DNA from: Melieria omissa
Lineage: Eukaryota; Arthropoda; Insecta; Diptera; Ulidiidae
Reading direction: 5' to 3'
DNA: 64,000 nt
Assembly: GCA_963971225.1 (NCBI GenBank)
Contig: OZ020269.1
Location: 38,275,264-38,339,263 of the forward strand
This document shows, one piece after another, positions 1-10,477 of the stretch (its first letter is position 1; every line of letters starts with the position of its first letter). The position numbers and the translations under genes were made by a program. The notes below the pieces were generated by a model. The model saw only the letters and a list, made by a program, of their open reading frames with translations. It searched no databases and was not told the DNA's origin.

Positions 1-171
1 ATAGCAATTATATATTATTCTTCATTTAATTTTACGTAAGAAAATGCAAAAAAATTTTATGTTTAAGCATATTGTAAAAGAAAATAACAAATATCAGAAA
101 AACTGATATCCGTATTATTTACAAAAATACAACCTCTGGGGTATGGTATACCCCACCACACCAATGCCGGG
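1..171. mobile_element. Possible piggyBac-type element terminus, cut by window edge
   Basis: The segment ends in GGG directly before TTAA (172-175), the usual piggyBac target. Just inside that end is a short palindrome of the form GGGGTATNNTATACCCC at about 138-153. Subterminal palindromes and CCC...GGG ends next to TTAA are common in piggyBac-like insect elements. The other end would lie left of the window, so this is inference from one terminus. No transposase sequence is visible here. Confidence 0.35.
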
Positions 172-295
172 TTAATATCTCATTGGCTCTTAAGTAATTT
201 AACAATGTCGTCGTTACAATAGCGTTTAAATTGTTATGACGTGTATGCGAAACGTTGCGTATGCGTTCTTTCCGTATAGCTCCCAGCTACACTTA

Positions 296-754
296 CACCG
301 GCACACAAAAAAAAAAAGTGGTCTGTACATTTGACTAGACCCACCTATCCTTATGTATTTCGGTGCGCTGAGACCGAATCCGAAGTCAGTTTTGTCCGTA
401 CACCCTCAAAATTTTGAGTAACTTGCAAAAAACTGCCATTATTTGCGATTTTTAGCCATTTTTTGCAGTTTTTTGCAATTTACTCAAAATTTTGAGGGTG
501 TACGGACCAAACTGACCTCGGATTCGGTTTCAGCGCACCGAAATACATAAGTATAGGTGGGTCTAGTCAAATGTACAGACCACTTTTTTTTTTTTTTGTA
601 TGCCAGTGTAATGGCAGTTTTTTGCAATTTACTCAAAATTTTGAGGGTGTACGGACAAAACTGACCTCGGATTGGGTTTCAGCGCACCGAAATACATAAG
701 GATAGGTGGGTCTAGTCAAAGGTACAGACCACTTTTTTTTTTTGTGTGCCGGTG
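296..754. mobile_element. Three-armed foldback MITE with TTA target duplication
   Basis: One arm (about 296-441) is repeated in inverted orientation at about 463-608, and the inverted arm is repeated in tandem at about 610-754. Each arm carries a poly(A)/poly(T) run next to GTGGTCTGTAC and ends in CACCGGCACAC or a close variant. TTA lies on both sides (293-295 and 755-757), so the whole 459 bp appears to have inserted as a unit. There is no coding capacity. A 3-bp TTA duplication fits PIF/Harbinger-type elements, but the family is not proven. Confidence 0.8.
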
Positions 755-756
755 TT

Positions 757-1516
757 ATCCTTTGAATCACCTCAGTGTTCCGCATGTTGGCAATCTCCCA
801 CTTTGCTTTAGACTTGTCTACACTTACTTATTTACTTAACCAACTAACATCAATAACCAATAGTCATGACTTAATTTAGGAGAGATTTTTAAAGCGAATT
901 CCTAAGACGCACTTAAAGCAGGCCGTCGAGTCCGATAGCCGTGAACCAGTATTATAAAAGTCTCCAGTACCCAAAAGAAAAGCCCAAATATAGGATGGTC
1001 CCAATCTGATAAAATGTCTTCCCTGCATCTAAGTTGTTTGTGTATCCTGCACAAAGCTTGTCTGCTTACAGAAGTACTTCGTTTAAAGACGAGTATTTAT
1101 TGGTGATTAAGAAAGCGTAAATTTTCATCCATCCATCCATAACCAGACTTAGACAAAGTTACAGACGTTACCAGGGCTGGGACTTGAAACTGATAAGCAA
1201 ATGGGTCTAATCTTCCCTCTTTAAAGCAAGGTTGTCAATGTTTTTTAATAAATATGAAAAACTGAACATGCAGCGAAATGATTTTGAACTGATCTGCTTG
1301 ATAGTAGAGATGGAACAAAAGCCAGGCATATTTTATTATGAAATAATTTTAGTATTAAAGCTTGTACTGTATTCTAATTTATCACAGTTACCAAAATTTT
1401 CAGTATATCTTTGGAGTTATAAATCACACATCCATAAACACGGTACGAGGCAGTGACTTTTTTATTTCCCGCGTAGTAACTTTAAATGCAACTCTACTAC
1501 TGTCAACTACCATCTC
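757..1516. other. Spacer without recognised gene
   Basis: AT-rich sequence with only short frames. A small CATC run lies near 1126-1140. No domain, terminal repeat or RNA gene was recognised. Confidence 0.5.
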
Positions 1517-1519
1517 TTA

Positions 1520-2748
1520 AGGCTTGATTACACGTAACGAGTAGAGTGAGAAGACAGCAACTCGAACGAGTACTCGTTTCGTCTAAACGGTAAGGCGAGC
1601 TCTTGATTGAGTCAGTGACCGATGAAAGTGGCGAGAGAGCCACTAGAATCACATTTTGTTTGCTAGGCCGAGCCATGGTACAATAACAAGGTATGCCAAG
1701 TAGACAAATCTCCCTCTTTTTTCGTTTGTTTACATTTGGAAATGCTGTCAAACAGAGATACTGGAGTTGCGTGTACGCTAGAAATTTAGTACCTTTTTCC
1801 ATGCATACCATACCTTTTGGAAATATTCATGCTAAACAAACAAGAAATATGCACTAGCTGCCTTAGAGTGAAAAGGTGCTAAATCCACCTTTTCAAATTT
1901 TACAGGAAAGACAAAAAACTAAGTAAAAATAATTTATATTTATGTTTATTCTTTGGACTTTCTTTGCTCTGGACTTTGTGCACTTTTCCACGAAGCAAGA
2001 CTTTTTCTTTTTCTCTCTTTTCATGCATGTTCCGCCGACTTATGACGACATTTTATGCCGTTATTTTTAATTTGTGCTTTGTGAACTTTTTCGCCTTGCT
2101 GTGATTCTGTGCTTTTCATTTCAAGAAGTGATTGAGTGTTGAACATTTCTAAATTGAAAATCGTCCGTGTGAATTAATAATGCCGGGAAATTCGTGTGCG
2201 TTGTGCAGAAGCACGCACAATTATTATTTTTGGCAGAAATATGAGCATTTTTTATACTTTTTGCAAAGAAAAAGATACCTATTAAAGTTTTTCTGTGTAT
2301 TGTAAAAACTGTATGCTTTTCAGTATTTTCTGTGCAGCCCTGCGCACGACTGCCATTCATAAGCTTCTCTAATTTTTGTCGTTTGACATTCACATCTCAT
2401 AGTACATGAAGAGTACTCTCCCTATCTGGCATACCTTGTTATTGTACCATGGGCCGAGCGACCACTACTTTACCGTTATATTTTTCTCTTTTCGCAGCGA
2501 TTCGCGCAATCGCTCGTCACATGCGAAATCGCTCGTGACATGCGGTATGCGTCACACACCACTTTTCGCTTGGTTGAGTTTAATTGCGCGAGTTGCTTAG
2601 TTCATTTTGTGCATTGTAAAACCGAACTGACTCGCCGCGTGTCGAAATACGTTTGAACAACTCGTCGCTTTTGCTCGCTATCCCAATTCTTTCGGCCTAG
2701 TACCATTTTGATGTCTCGTCACTCGACTCGTTACGTGTAATCAAGCCT
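1520..2748. mobile_element. TTA-flanked non-autonomous element hosting a nested MITE
   Basis: The left end AGGCTTGATTACACGTAACG at 1520 is mirrored at the right end near 2748, giving terminal repeats of roughly 35 bp with a few mismatches. TTA flanks both ends (1517-1519 and 2749-2751). Removing the nested element at 1674-2451 leaves about 443 bp without coding potential. The terminal repeats plus a 3-bp TTA duplication suggest a PIF/Harbinger-type MITE. Confidence 0.85.
1674..2451. mobile_element. Nested MITE with 25-bp inverted repeats and 8-bp duplication
   Basis: The 25-bp terminal inverted repeat, beginning CATGGTACAATAACAAGG, is identical at both ends. The flanking 8 bp GGCCGAGC occur at 1666-1673 and 2452-2459. 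The 778-bp interior has only short frames. An 8-bp duplication is expected for hAT and P superfamilies. The repeat start resembles the P-element terminus as I remember it (CATGATGAAATAACA...), so a P-like origin is possible but not shown. Confidence 0.85.
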
Positions 2749-2776
2749 TTAGCATGATACATCATTTACTTAGCGT

Positions 2777-3545
2777 TTGACAGTCATTAAAAGCAAACAA
2801 CTTTGTGAATCTCGACATAAATGGAAAAATGTGAATTTTGCGAACCGACAAAACATTATTTTTTGCGCAAAAAAACCAACACCGAAACCAAGGAAAGGCT
2901 TGATAAATACTATGGGGAACTATTGGGGATCAATTTCAATGGTTAAGAATTGGTTTACCGAATTCCGTAGTGGTCGTAACAGCACAAGAGACGCCGAACG
3001 TTCAGGTCGCCCAAAAGAGGTTGTCACGCCAGAAATGGTTGATAAAGTCCATGGAATGATATTGGACGAACGAAGAATGAAAGTGCGTGAGCTGGGCGGG
3101 TACACCACATTTTGCATGAATATTTGGACATGAAAAAGCTATACGCGCGATGCGAGCCGCATAAGCGCAAACGCGTGACGACTTCAAAGCAGTGTTTGGC
3201 GATGTTCAACCAAAATCCGAACGAATTTGTGCGCCGCTTCGTAACAGTAGATAAAAATGGATACATCACTGCACACCAGAGAGTAAAGAACAGTAAAAGC
3301 AGTGGCAAAAACGATTTGAAGCAAAAACGACCGCATTTGGCAAAAAACAGAGTTCTCTTCCACCAGGACAACGCACCAGCGCACACGTGTGTAGTCGCTT
3401 TGGCAGAAATCCATCAATTGGGCTACGAACTGCTACCCCATCCAGTATACTCTCCAGATTTAGCCCCCTGCGACTATTTCTATTCCCAAACCTGAAGAAA
3501 TGGCTCGGGCAGTAAGAGATTTGGCTCGAATGAAGAGGTCATCAC
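2777..3545 (+). pseudogene. mariner transposase relic
   Basis: The first frame (2777-3133) carries a mariner helix-turn-helix region with WFTEFRSGR and GRPKEVVTPE. The frame then shifts to 3112-3495, which has YLDMKKLYARC, an altered first catalytic block (VTVDKNGY in place of the usual TVDETW), then HQDNAPAHT and YSPDLAPCDYF, the second and third catalytic blocks. About 40-60 residues between the first and second catalytic blocks are missing. Homology fades soon after 3540 and no terminal repeats were resolved. Deletion, frameshift and stops make it non-functional. Confidence 0.87.
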
Positions 3546-3559
3546 CGAAACATATGCCT

Positions 3560-4478
3560 AATAGGATCTTGAATAGAATTAATTAGAATATTTACAAAAT
3601 TCAAACATGCCTTTTCATTGTAAAGATTGCGCTGCGGTCCGTCGGATCTCTTTCCGCTCATCAACTACTGCCAACTCCGATCTCCGCTGACAGTACTCAA
3701 CTTCCACATCTAGCGAAGTGCAAAAAATCAAGTGCTCCTGTGCCTCAGCAAGAAAATCCGCAATTATAAAGTGTGATAAATCCAGCCTACGTTTACTGAG
3801 CTGAGAATGCTCGTGCACTCACTTGCCTTGCACACTCACTTGCACTCATTGCCTCTCTTCAAAATGATAACAAACTCTTAGTCTAAAAACTCGAAGACCT
3901 GCTAGCTGATTTTCAATCCGTGCATCGTAAACTGTCGAATCAGGATGAAAACTGTGCACACTCCGTCTGCTGCCTCTCCAATATGTGCTAGTACGACACC
4001 GACTGCTGACGTAGGCATATTTTTTCGGGCTCCCGACACACCGCAAGACTTTGAGCCTCCTGTGCTTCACCGCTCCTACATACCTCCCAACAGTGCCGAA
4101 ACTCTCCATAAAGCGCATGCAAACTATATTTTTGCAATATCCTCAACTTGACTGACTTTAATTTTAGCAATTTCAATTAAACTCATGTTGATAATTTCCG
4201 CGGCTTAATTCCTAGTAACGTCAAAAGCAATATAGTAGAACACTTGGCTGACAATTTTTTTTAGTTTACATTTAATGCTAATTAATCGCTTTCTAAACAA
4301 ACTCCTTAAGATTTTAGACCTGTTTTTCATTAGCAAAAATGTCAACTTTAATTTATCGGAATGCCTGTTGTCGCACTAATCCCAATCGATTTGAAGCGAA
4401 GGTGTAAAGTGACATGCTTCAATATTTCTGTTGTTAATGGCAGGGTCCTATTTTAATACGTGCACATAAGATCCTTCA
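3560..4478. other. Spacer, possible unrecognised relic
   Basis: Between the mariner relic and the ITmD37E element there is no recognisable domain. Part of 3610-4130 is less AT-rich than its surroundings and has short frames, which could be an old repeat relic. I cannot name it. Confidence 0.4.
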
Positions 4479-4480
4479 TA

Positions 4481-5709
4481 AGGACTGTATCGAAAAGAAA
4501 GTGCACACTTTGTAACGTAATTTTCTCGCAGCATCCTTTTTTTTTTTTAAATCTAAAAATGCCGTTAAATAGAGTAGGCCTTGAAATACTGATTTCACAC
4601 AAATTTTGTCTCATATATTTTTCTATTACGAAAATGACGTGTATCGAGTTAGACGTCCGCAAAAAAATTGTGTACAGTTGGTGCACTGAAACAGGTGCTT
4701 CATATAGAAAATTAGCCAAACGACATCGCGTGTCCATAAACGCCGTTAAAAAGATTATTGTTAAGTATGGTGAACATTGCACTATCAACGACCTACCAAA
4801 AAATGGCCGTATAAAGGGTGCTAAAGACCCAAAAATGGAGGAAAAAGTGAAACAATTAATTGATGAAAACAAGTGCATGTCCATCAGGGATTTAGCTAAA
4901 CGAGCTAGAACGAGTGTGGCGATGGTGCAAAGAGTGAAGCAGAGGAATAACTTAAAAACATATAAAAAACAAAAAATACCAAAAAAAAAACCAAAAACAA
5001 AAAGTGGCTGGCAAAACGCGATGCAGAAAACTATACACCCGTCTCTGCAAAGAAAGAGTTTCGTGCATCATTATGGATGATGAGACATATGTAAAAATGA
5101 ACTCAAAATCACTGCCAGGACCACAATTTTACACGAAACGCAAAGGCGATACTGTAGATGACTCAGTGCGTGCAATCGAGTTGGAAAAGTTTGGAGAGAA
5201 AGTGCTAGTATGGCAGGCTATTTGCTATTGCGGCTTAAAATCGTCTTCTTATTTTACAAAAGGCACTATAAATGCAGAAATTTATAGGAAGGAGTGCCTA
5301 AAAATACGCCTTATTCCATTTTATAAAAAGCATACTGCACCTGCACTCTTCTGGCCGGATTTAGCAACCGCGCATTACGCCCAGGCCACTTTAGAGGTTC
5401 TAAGAGCAAATAACATCAAATATGTGGATAAAAATGAGAATACGCCAAATGCACCGGAACTACGTCCAATAGAGCGCTACTGGGCAATAGCCAAAAGAAA
5501 CCTCATTAAAGATGGACAGGAAGCTAAAAATCTTCAGAAATTCAAAAAAATTGGAGAAAAGCAACCAAAATCATAACGCAAGCATCTGTAAAAAATCTAA
5601 TGAAGGGGGTCAAACAAAAAATTAGATATACATTTATTTGAAAAAGAAATTTGTTATAAAAAAAGTTATACTTCAAACAAAGTGTGCACTTTCTTTTAGA
5701 TACAGTCCT
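4481..5709 (+). mobile_element. ITmD37E-type DNA transposon with both termini
   Basis: The left end AGGACTGTATC...AAGAAAGTGCACAC and its mirror at 5675-5709 form inverted repeats of about 33 bp. TA lies at both edges (4479-4480 and 5710-5711). At 1229 bp it is near full length for the group. The transposase inside has DD37E spacing, as in the ITmD37E lineage of IS630-Tc1-mariner elements known from mosquitoes. Confidence 0.92.
4634..5642 (+). pseudogene. ITmD37E transposase, frameshifted
   Basis: The ATG at 4634 opens a frame with two helix-turn-helix-like segments (RKLAKRHRVSINAVKKI and RDLAKRARTSVAMVQRV). The catalytic half is in another frame from about 5063: first Asp in IIMDDETYV, second in FWPDLATAHYA, Glu in LRPIERYW. 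I count 37 residues between the second Asp and the Glu. Between the halves a third frame carries a short conserved-looking bridge (about 5000-5063), so two shifts occur there, one near an A-rich run. A third shift near 5545 moves the C-terminus to a stop at about 5642. The termini are good but the protein is broken. Confidence 0.88.
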
Positions 5710-5711
5710 TA

Positions 5712-6376
5712 ATAGCTACGAACTCGTACATATGTTTGTATGTATATTTGAACGACAAAACAAGGAGTCGAGCAATTTCTTTATGATCTTAACACAGCTT
5801 TTATACAAAACAGAGTTTCTATTGTTTCATACTCTCTCTTCTCTTGTTTGCTAAATACGGTATTAAATCGGGATTTTTAAGTATTGGAACGGAACACCAG
5901 AACAATGTTGCCAAAACCGGGACATATCCCGGAACACTAATTAACTCATTGATAATTGACTCTTACAATGAAGACGACATTATTTATATGGGTATTGTGA
6001 ATTTGATGTTTGGTGACGTCTATTTTTGAATCTTATCCTAATTTTGGACAACTGTACCATTAACAAATATTCAATTAATTACTAATTTCGCAGGTCTTGC
6101 TCTTATATTGCCTTACTGTCCTTATGTGGATTTTATTGAGTACATACCATCGACTCGACTAAATGGCCGCTGCCACTACTACAGCAAAGAGGTGAGTAAC
6201 CTTGATCGAAGCATTCAGATTCGCTTGCCTCCGACTTAGAGCTGGGACAGAATGTGAAGCACAACGTGCAGCGTTGTAAAACTTTTCACCTTTGTAGTCC
6301 TTCAATTCACTGGCCGATAAGAAATAATTCAAGCCTGGTAATTAGGGCCTGGCAGATTTCATGGTTTGCCTATAAT
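5712..6376. other. Spacer without recognised gene
   Basis: Short frames only. A small palindromic patch (CCGGGACATATCCCGG near 5917) is visible but has no partner that I could find. Confidence 0.45.
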
Positions 6377-7085
6377 CACAGAATAAATACTATACAGAAG
6401 GCGCATCTGAAATAATTTTGCGATTTAATTTCAGACGCGGGCGGGAAGCAGCAAAGGTAAGAAAATGTAAAGGGAACCGAGAGAGTAAGCGCGAATTGAT
6501 GTACACGCATAGATTCGATAGTTTTGGGCTTTATTCTCATTTCGACAACAACATGCAATGTTGATGCTTTCGCAGCAAGCCAGCTTGGCTTTACTCGTGC
6601 ACATTGAAATGGTGGTTGATTTGGCAAAGCGATCGTCAAGGCAAATTCAATAGGTAGTTGCAGCACCAGAACTGATTAAACTTTTTTCTTTGATAATTAG
6701 CACAACATTGTATCAATAGTTTTCTACTTATCACTTTCTTAATGTGTCTTGGTTGTTCCACTATTTTTACACATATATTTATTTTCATTGTAGCCATTTG
6801 TACTTTTTACACCTCTTTTTTACAAGCAGACCAAAATAACTAATAAGATCCATTGAATTTGAATAGTGCCACCTTATTTATGCGCCTTGGCGATCGCTCA
6901 ATCAATTTTTCTATGCAAACATGGCTTATCCACTTCTTGTTCTTGTTTGTAAAAAAGCAAGCACGAGCCACCACCAACATGCAAGCGGCACATCGCTTTG
7001 TTGCCCAACAACAACAACCACAGTGTGTGGTGCGTCACTGTTTCATACACCGCTCTCAGAGCTTCTCAGCTTACGCTCCACAGTG
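6377..7085 (+). mobile_element. Truncated inverted copy of the 822-bp MITE family
   Basis: This stretch starts with CACAGAATAAATAC and is the reverse complement, with divergence, of the split element at 7500-15501. Its first part matches 15084-15501 and its second part matches 7617-7903. The last ~120 bp of the family, including the second terminus, is missing. It contains the uninterrupted GTAC site that the gypsy array used as target in the other copy. It has no coding potential. Confidence 0.78.
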
Positions 7086-7492
7086 TTACGAGTAGTGACA
7101 AAAATGCAACTGTATAAGCGCAAAAATCTGAGTACGAGGTTTTGTTGGAAATACTTCAGTTAAGAGAAATCCGAAGTTTTATGAAAAAATATTGGATAAC
7201 ATAGAAGTTATGAGCTCTTAAACTACGCTCTTCCAGCGTTGAAAAAAAAAATTGTGTACAAACAGCAAATTTTTGCTTTGACTTTAAGGTTGAATATTTA
7301 AAAATAAATTATAAGCAGGGCTCTAAAAGTTGCTATTGTCATAAGTTTTATATAATCTAGGTCTGACAAGACCAACAGTTTGCTGATTACTCTCACCTCT
7401 GAGCAGTACCGTTATGATGAAAATTAAGTAACGAAAGCGAGGGAATAAAAAGTGAGTTCAAATTTTAAAAGTGATTTAAAAAAAAACGTTAA
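7086..7492. other. Spacer between inverted MITE copies
   Basis: About 400 bp of AT-rich sequence between two inverted copies of the same family. Transcripts across it could fold into a long hairpin. No gene was seen. Confidence 0.5.
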
Positions 7493-8014
7493 ATATCACC
7501 ACAGAACAAACAATATACAGAATGCGCATCTGGTGTAAAGAAAATTTTCTTTGCGGGTTCCAGCGGTAGGACCCGTTTGTAGATGCGGGGGAAGCAGTAA
7601 AAGGGACGAAAACACACAGAGCGCGAAAGCGTAAGCTGAGAAGCTGCGACCGCGCACCACACACTGTGGTTTTTGTTGTTGGGCAACAAAACGAGTGCCG
7701 CTTGCATGTTGGTGCTGGCTCGTGCTCGCCCTCCGCTTGCTTTTTGACAAAGAAGAACAAGAAGTGGACAGGCAGTTTAATAGAAAAACTGATTGAGCGA
7801 TCGCCAAGGCACATAAGGTGGTAGCACTACGGGAAAAACCAAAATTCAATGGATTTTATAAGTTCTTTTGGTCTGCTTGTAAAATAGAAGTTGTAGAAAG
7901 TACTGTTACGAATACTAAGTCTAGTGGGCTGTTACGTATCTCTGGATTGTGTAATTTGAAAATAAAACACAGTCAGTTTCCCACGCAGCCAATTCAAAAC
8001 CAACCAACAGTCAC

Positions 8015-8020
8015 TTTATT
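8015..8020 (-). terminator. LTR polyadenylation signal
   Basis: AATAAA on the minus strand, about 75 bp downstream of the LTR TATA box in the direction of transcription. Equivalent copies lie at 11397-11402 and 14779-14784. The position suits an R-region poly(A) signal. Confidence 0.55.
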
Positions 8021-8095
8021 ATTCACAGTTTTACACTTTACTGTTCGTACACTTAAGTATTTGCTTAATTACTCCGTGCGCCGCATCCGGCTGCC

Positions 8096-8102
8096 TTTTA
8101 TA
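8096..8102 (-). promoter_or_regulatory. TATA box in downstream LTR
   Basis: TATAAAA on the minus strand in the LTR. From this last LTR it would fire out into the MITE and left flank. Confidence 0.5.
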
Positions 8103-8383
8103 CCTGCCAGGCCATCGCGCAGATCGTTCCCGCACATTCCGGAGTGGACTAAAAGTTTCCATCATTGCCAGGTTGGACTAAAAGTTATTATCGCGGCCGT
8201 CGCTGCCAGATTGGACTAAAAGTTACTATCGCGGCCGTCGTTTCCAGATTGGATTATAGCACGGCACGTAGCGGCAGGGTTGCTTTGCACAGCGACAGAC
8301 TGTCTCATCGTTACACTGTCCACCACTTAGACTTGTTCGTCCCGAACAAGTGCCGAGGCTCCGCTGTGATGAGGCGCCAGACG

Positions 8384-10405
8384 CTACAAGTGGACTACCT
8401 TCAGCTTAGCGCCTCTATTGCTGCAACGTTGAATCCGGTATACCACGTCGTTAATCCTAGTCACGACTTCGTACGGTCCTTCCCATGACGCTTGAAGTTT
8501 CGGAGACAAACCTTTCCTCCGCTGCGGGTTGTAGAGCATTACCAAATCGCCTTCTTGGAACCCTGCTGAGTTGGCCCGTAGATCGTATCTGGCTTTCGCC
8601 TTATCGCTGACCAGTTTGGTGCGGCCCCTTATAAATTGGTGAATTTCCTCCAGTTCCGCCCGCTTATTGGCCACGTAGTCCGTCTTAGCGCCCCCCGTCG
8701 TGCTGACTACGCCGAACCTCAAGTCAGCGGGTAACCGCAACTCTGTGCCGAACACTGCTCGGGCTGGAGTGAGTGATGGCGTGTCGTGCGGGGCTGACCT
8801 ATACGCCATCAGGAACAGGGGGATATGCGTGTCCCAATCCTTTTGATTCCTGCCTACCACTTTCCGCAGGTATTCTTCCAGTGTCCGGTTAAAGCGTTCC
8901 ACCATGCCGTCGGACTGTGGGTGCAAAGGCGTGGTACGAGTTTTCTTTATCCCCAGTAGCTCACACACTTCCTTGAATACCACAGACTCGAAATTCCGGC
9001 CTTGATCTGAGTGCAATTCCAACGGAACTCCGAACCGGGCTACCCAGTTGTTTACCAGCTTTTCCGAGACCGTAGTGGCTTCCTGGTTAGGAATGGGGTA
9101 CACTTCGGGCCATTTGCTGAAGTAATCCATTACCACCAGCACATATTTGTTGCCTTGAGTGCTAGTTGGGAATGGGCCGGCGACGTCCATAGCAATCCGC
9201 TCGAAGGGCGCTCCCACGTTGTACTGTTGCATGCGGCCTCGAGATTTTCTTGTCGGCCCTTTCGCGGCTGAACATTGGTCGCAGCTCTTAATCCACTCGG
9301 CTACAGACTCCTGACATCCTACCCAGTAGAATCGTCTTTTTATTTTGGCGACGGTTTTGGTGATACCCAGGTGCCCTCCACTGGAGTCGTTATGGTATGC
9401 CTCGATGACCTCGTTGATTCTGCATTTCGGCACTACCATTAGGGAGTTGCTGGTCCGACCATCCGCGCTCTCCCATTCGCGGTACAGGCATCCTTCTTTC
9501 AGTCGCAGACTTTTCCACTGTGCCCAGTAAGCCTTAGCGATTGGGCTTTCACCGGCCATCTCCTGCCAGTCTGGGCGTGCGCCTTGCTTCTTGCCTTCGA
9601 CGATTTTTGCAAGATCCGCATCCTCACGCTGGTCTTTCCGTAGCCTCTCCGCAGACCACTCTTCCTCTGAAATAACGCTTATCGACCGAACATCCACAAT
9701 TTGTCCCTCGCTTTCGGCTCGCGAGTTATGCCTGCACTCGGTTTTGCACGAATGGTGTGGCAGAGCGGCAGCCCTTCTTGGCGACGTCTGTTGTCCGGAA
9801 CACTTTTCTCGCAGATGGCAGTCTCGTGATATGTGGCCTTGCTTGCCACATCGCCAGCAACTGACTCCAGATGACACTGCCCGCAGCCCCGCTGGTGCTT
9901 CCGAGCTCACTGTCTGGCTCTGGGTGACACGTCCAGATTGGGCTCGACGCTTTTCTGCAGATGAATGCCGAAAACTTCCTCTCCAGGCCGCCTCATACGT
10001 CATCGCGCTGGTCACAGTCTCCTTAAATGTCGGCTTGCCCATCACCAACGCACTGCGACGTGTCTCCGGATCATGAAGACCTTCAATAAACGCCTCAATC
10101 TTCATCCTCTCGAGATCATCAGCGCCGAAGGACGGGTAGCACAGCTGTACGAGCCGCTCAATATCTGCTGCATATGTCTGCAGCGCCTCGTTGGCCCTTT
10201 GTCTACGATTCTTCAGCTCGCAATAATACAGCATTTTGTTGTGCTCGTCACTGTATCTGGCTGCCAACGCCCTTATGACGGTGTCGTAATTACCTCTCAA
10301 ACCTTCCGGAACTGTTTTTATTACCTCAGCCGCAGGACCTCTTAGAGCCAGTATCAGTCTCCGACCTTTCCTAACATCGGTCCACTGACTCTCCAAAGCA
10401 ACCAT
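8384..10405 (-). CDS. Gag C-terminus fused to integrase, copy 1 (RT-less)
   Basis: A 673-residue open frame. Residues 1-150 are a retrotransposon Gag capsid-like region. A CCHC knuckle has C183, C186, H191 and C196. From about residue 220 the sequence matches the region after RNase H in the relative at 29.4 kb, and then integrase follows: zinc-binding H338/H345/C375/C378, catalytic D407, D467, E503 (35 residues between the last two), and a C-terminal WEGPY module near 641. Protease, RT and RNase H are skipped without breaking the frame. It lies in the same frame as the upstream gag ORF (10478-11284), separated by one TAG. The start is the first Met after that stop, so the true N-terminus may be the gag start by readthrough. 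Confidence 0.9.
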   Translation of the reverse strand: MVALESQWTDVRKGRRLILALRGPAAEVIKTVPEGLRGNYDTVIRALAARYSDEHNKMLYYCELKNRRQRANEALQTYAADIERLVQLCYPSFGADDLERMKIEAFIEGLHDPETRRSALVMGKPTFKETVTSAMTYEAAWRGSFRHSSAEKRRAQSGRVTQSQTVSSEAPAGLRAVSSGVSCWRCGKQGHISRDCHLREKCSGQQTSPRRAAALPHHSCKTECRHNSRAESEGQIVDVRSISVISEEEWSAERLRKDQREDADLAKIVEGKKQGARPDWQEMAGESPIAKAYWAQWKSLRLKEGCLYREWESADGRTSNSLMVVPKCRINEVIEAYHNDSSGGHLGITKTVAKIKRRFYWVGCQESVAEWIKSCDQCSAAKGPTRKSRGRMQQYNVGAPFERIAMDVAGPFPTSTQGNKYVLVVMDYFSKWPEVYPIPNQEATTVSEKLVNNWVARFGVPLELHSDQGRNFESVVFKEVCELLGIKKTRTTPLHPQSDGMVERFNRTLEEYLRKVVGRNQKDWDTHIPLFLMAYRSAPHDTPSLTPARAVFGTELRLPADLRFGVVSTTGGAKTDYVANKRAELEEIHQFIRGRTKLVSDKAKARYDLRANSAGFQEGDLVMLYNPQRRKGLSPKLQASWEGPYEVVTRINDVVYRIQRCSNRGAKLKVVHL

Positions 10406-10477
10406 CTCGAATTGTAATGTGAATGTGTCAAACGACGTAGTACCATCATAGGTAGGCGCTTCTATGGCGAAACTTTC

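Larger units (their letters stand above)
7904..8315 (-). repeat. Downstream (3') LTR of gypsy array
   Basis: 412 bp, TG...CA bounded. Its low-coordinate edge reads TGTTACG, whereas the other two LTRs read TGCTACG. Within it are a minus-strand TATAAAA (8096-8102), an AATAAA signal (8015-8020), and repeats of about 35-50 bp built on GGACTAAAAGTT at about 8140-8260. Confidence 0.95.

Noticed and set aside
8140..8260. CRISPR-like array in the LTR
   Set aside because: Units are adjacent, vary in length and lack unique spacers; it is an LTR minisatellite in a eukaryotic element.
9011..10345. Plus-strand frames opposite the Gag-integrase gene
   Set aside because: They are antisense shadows of a well-supported minus-strand coding region; the same applies at 12393-13727.
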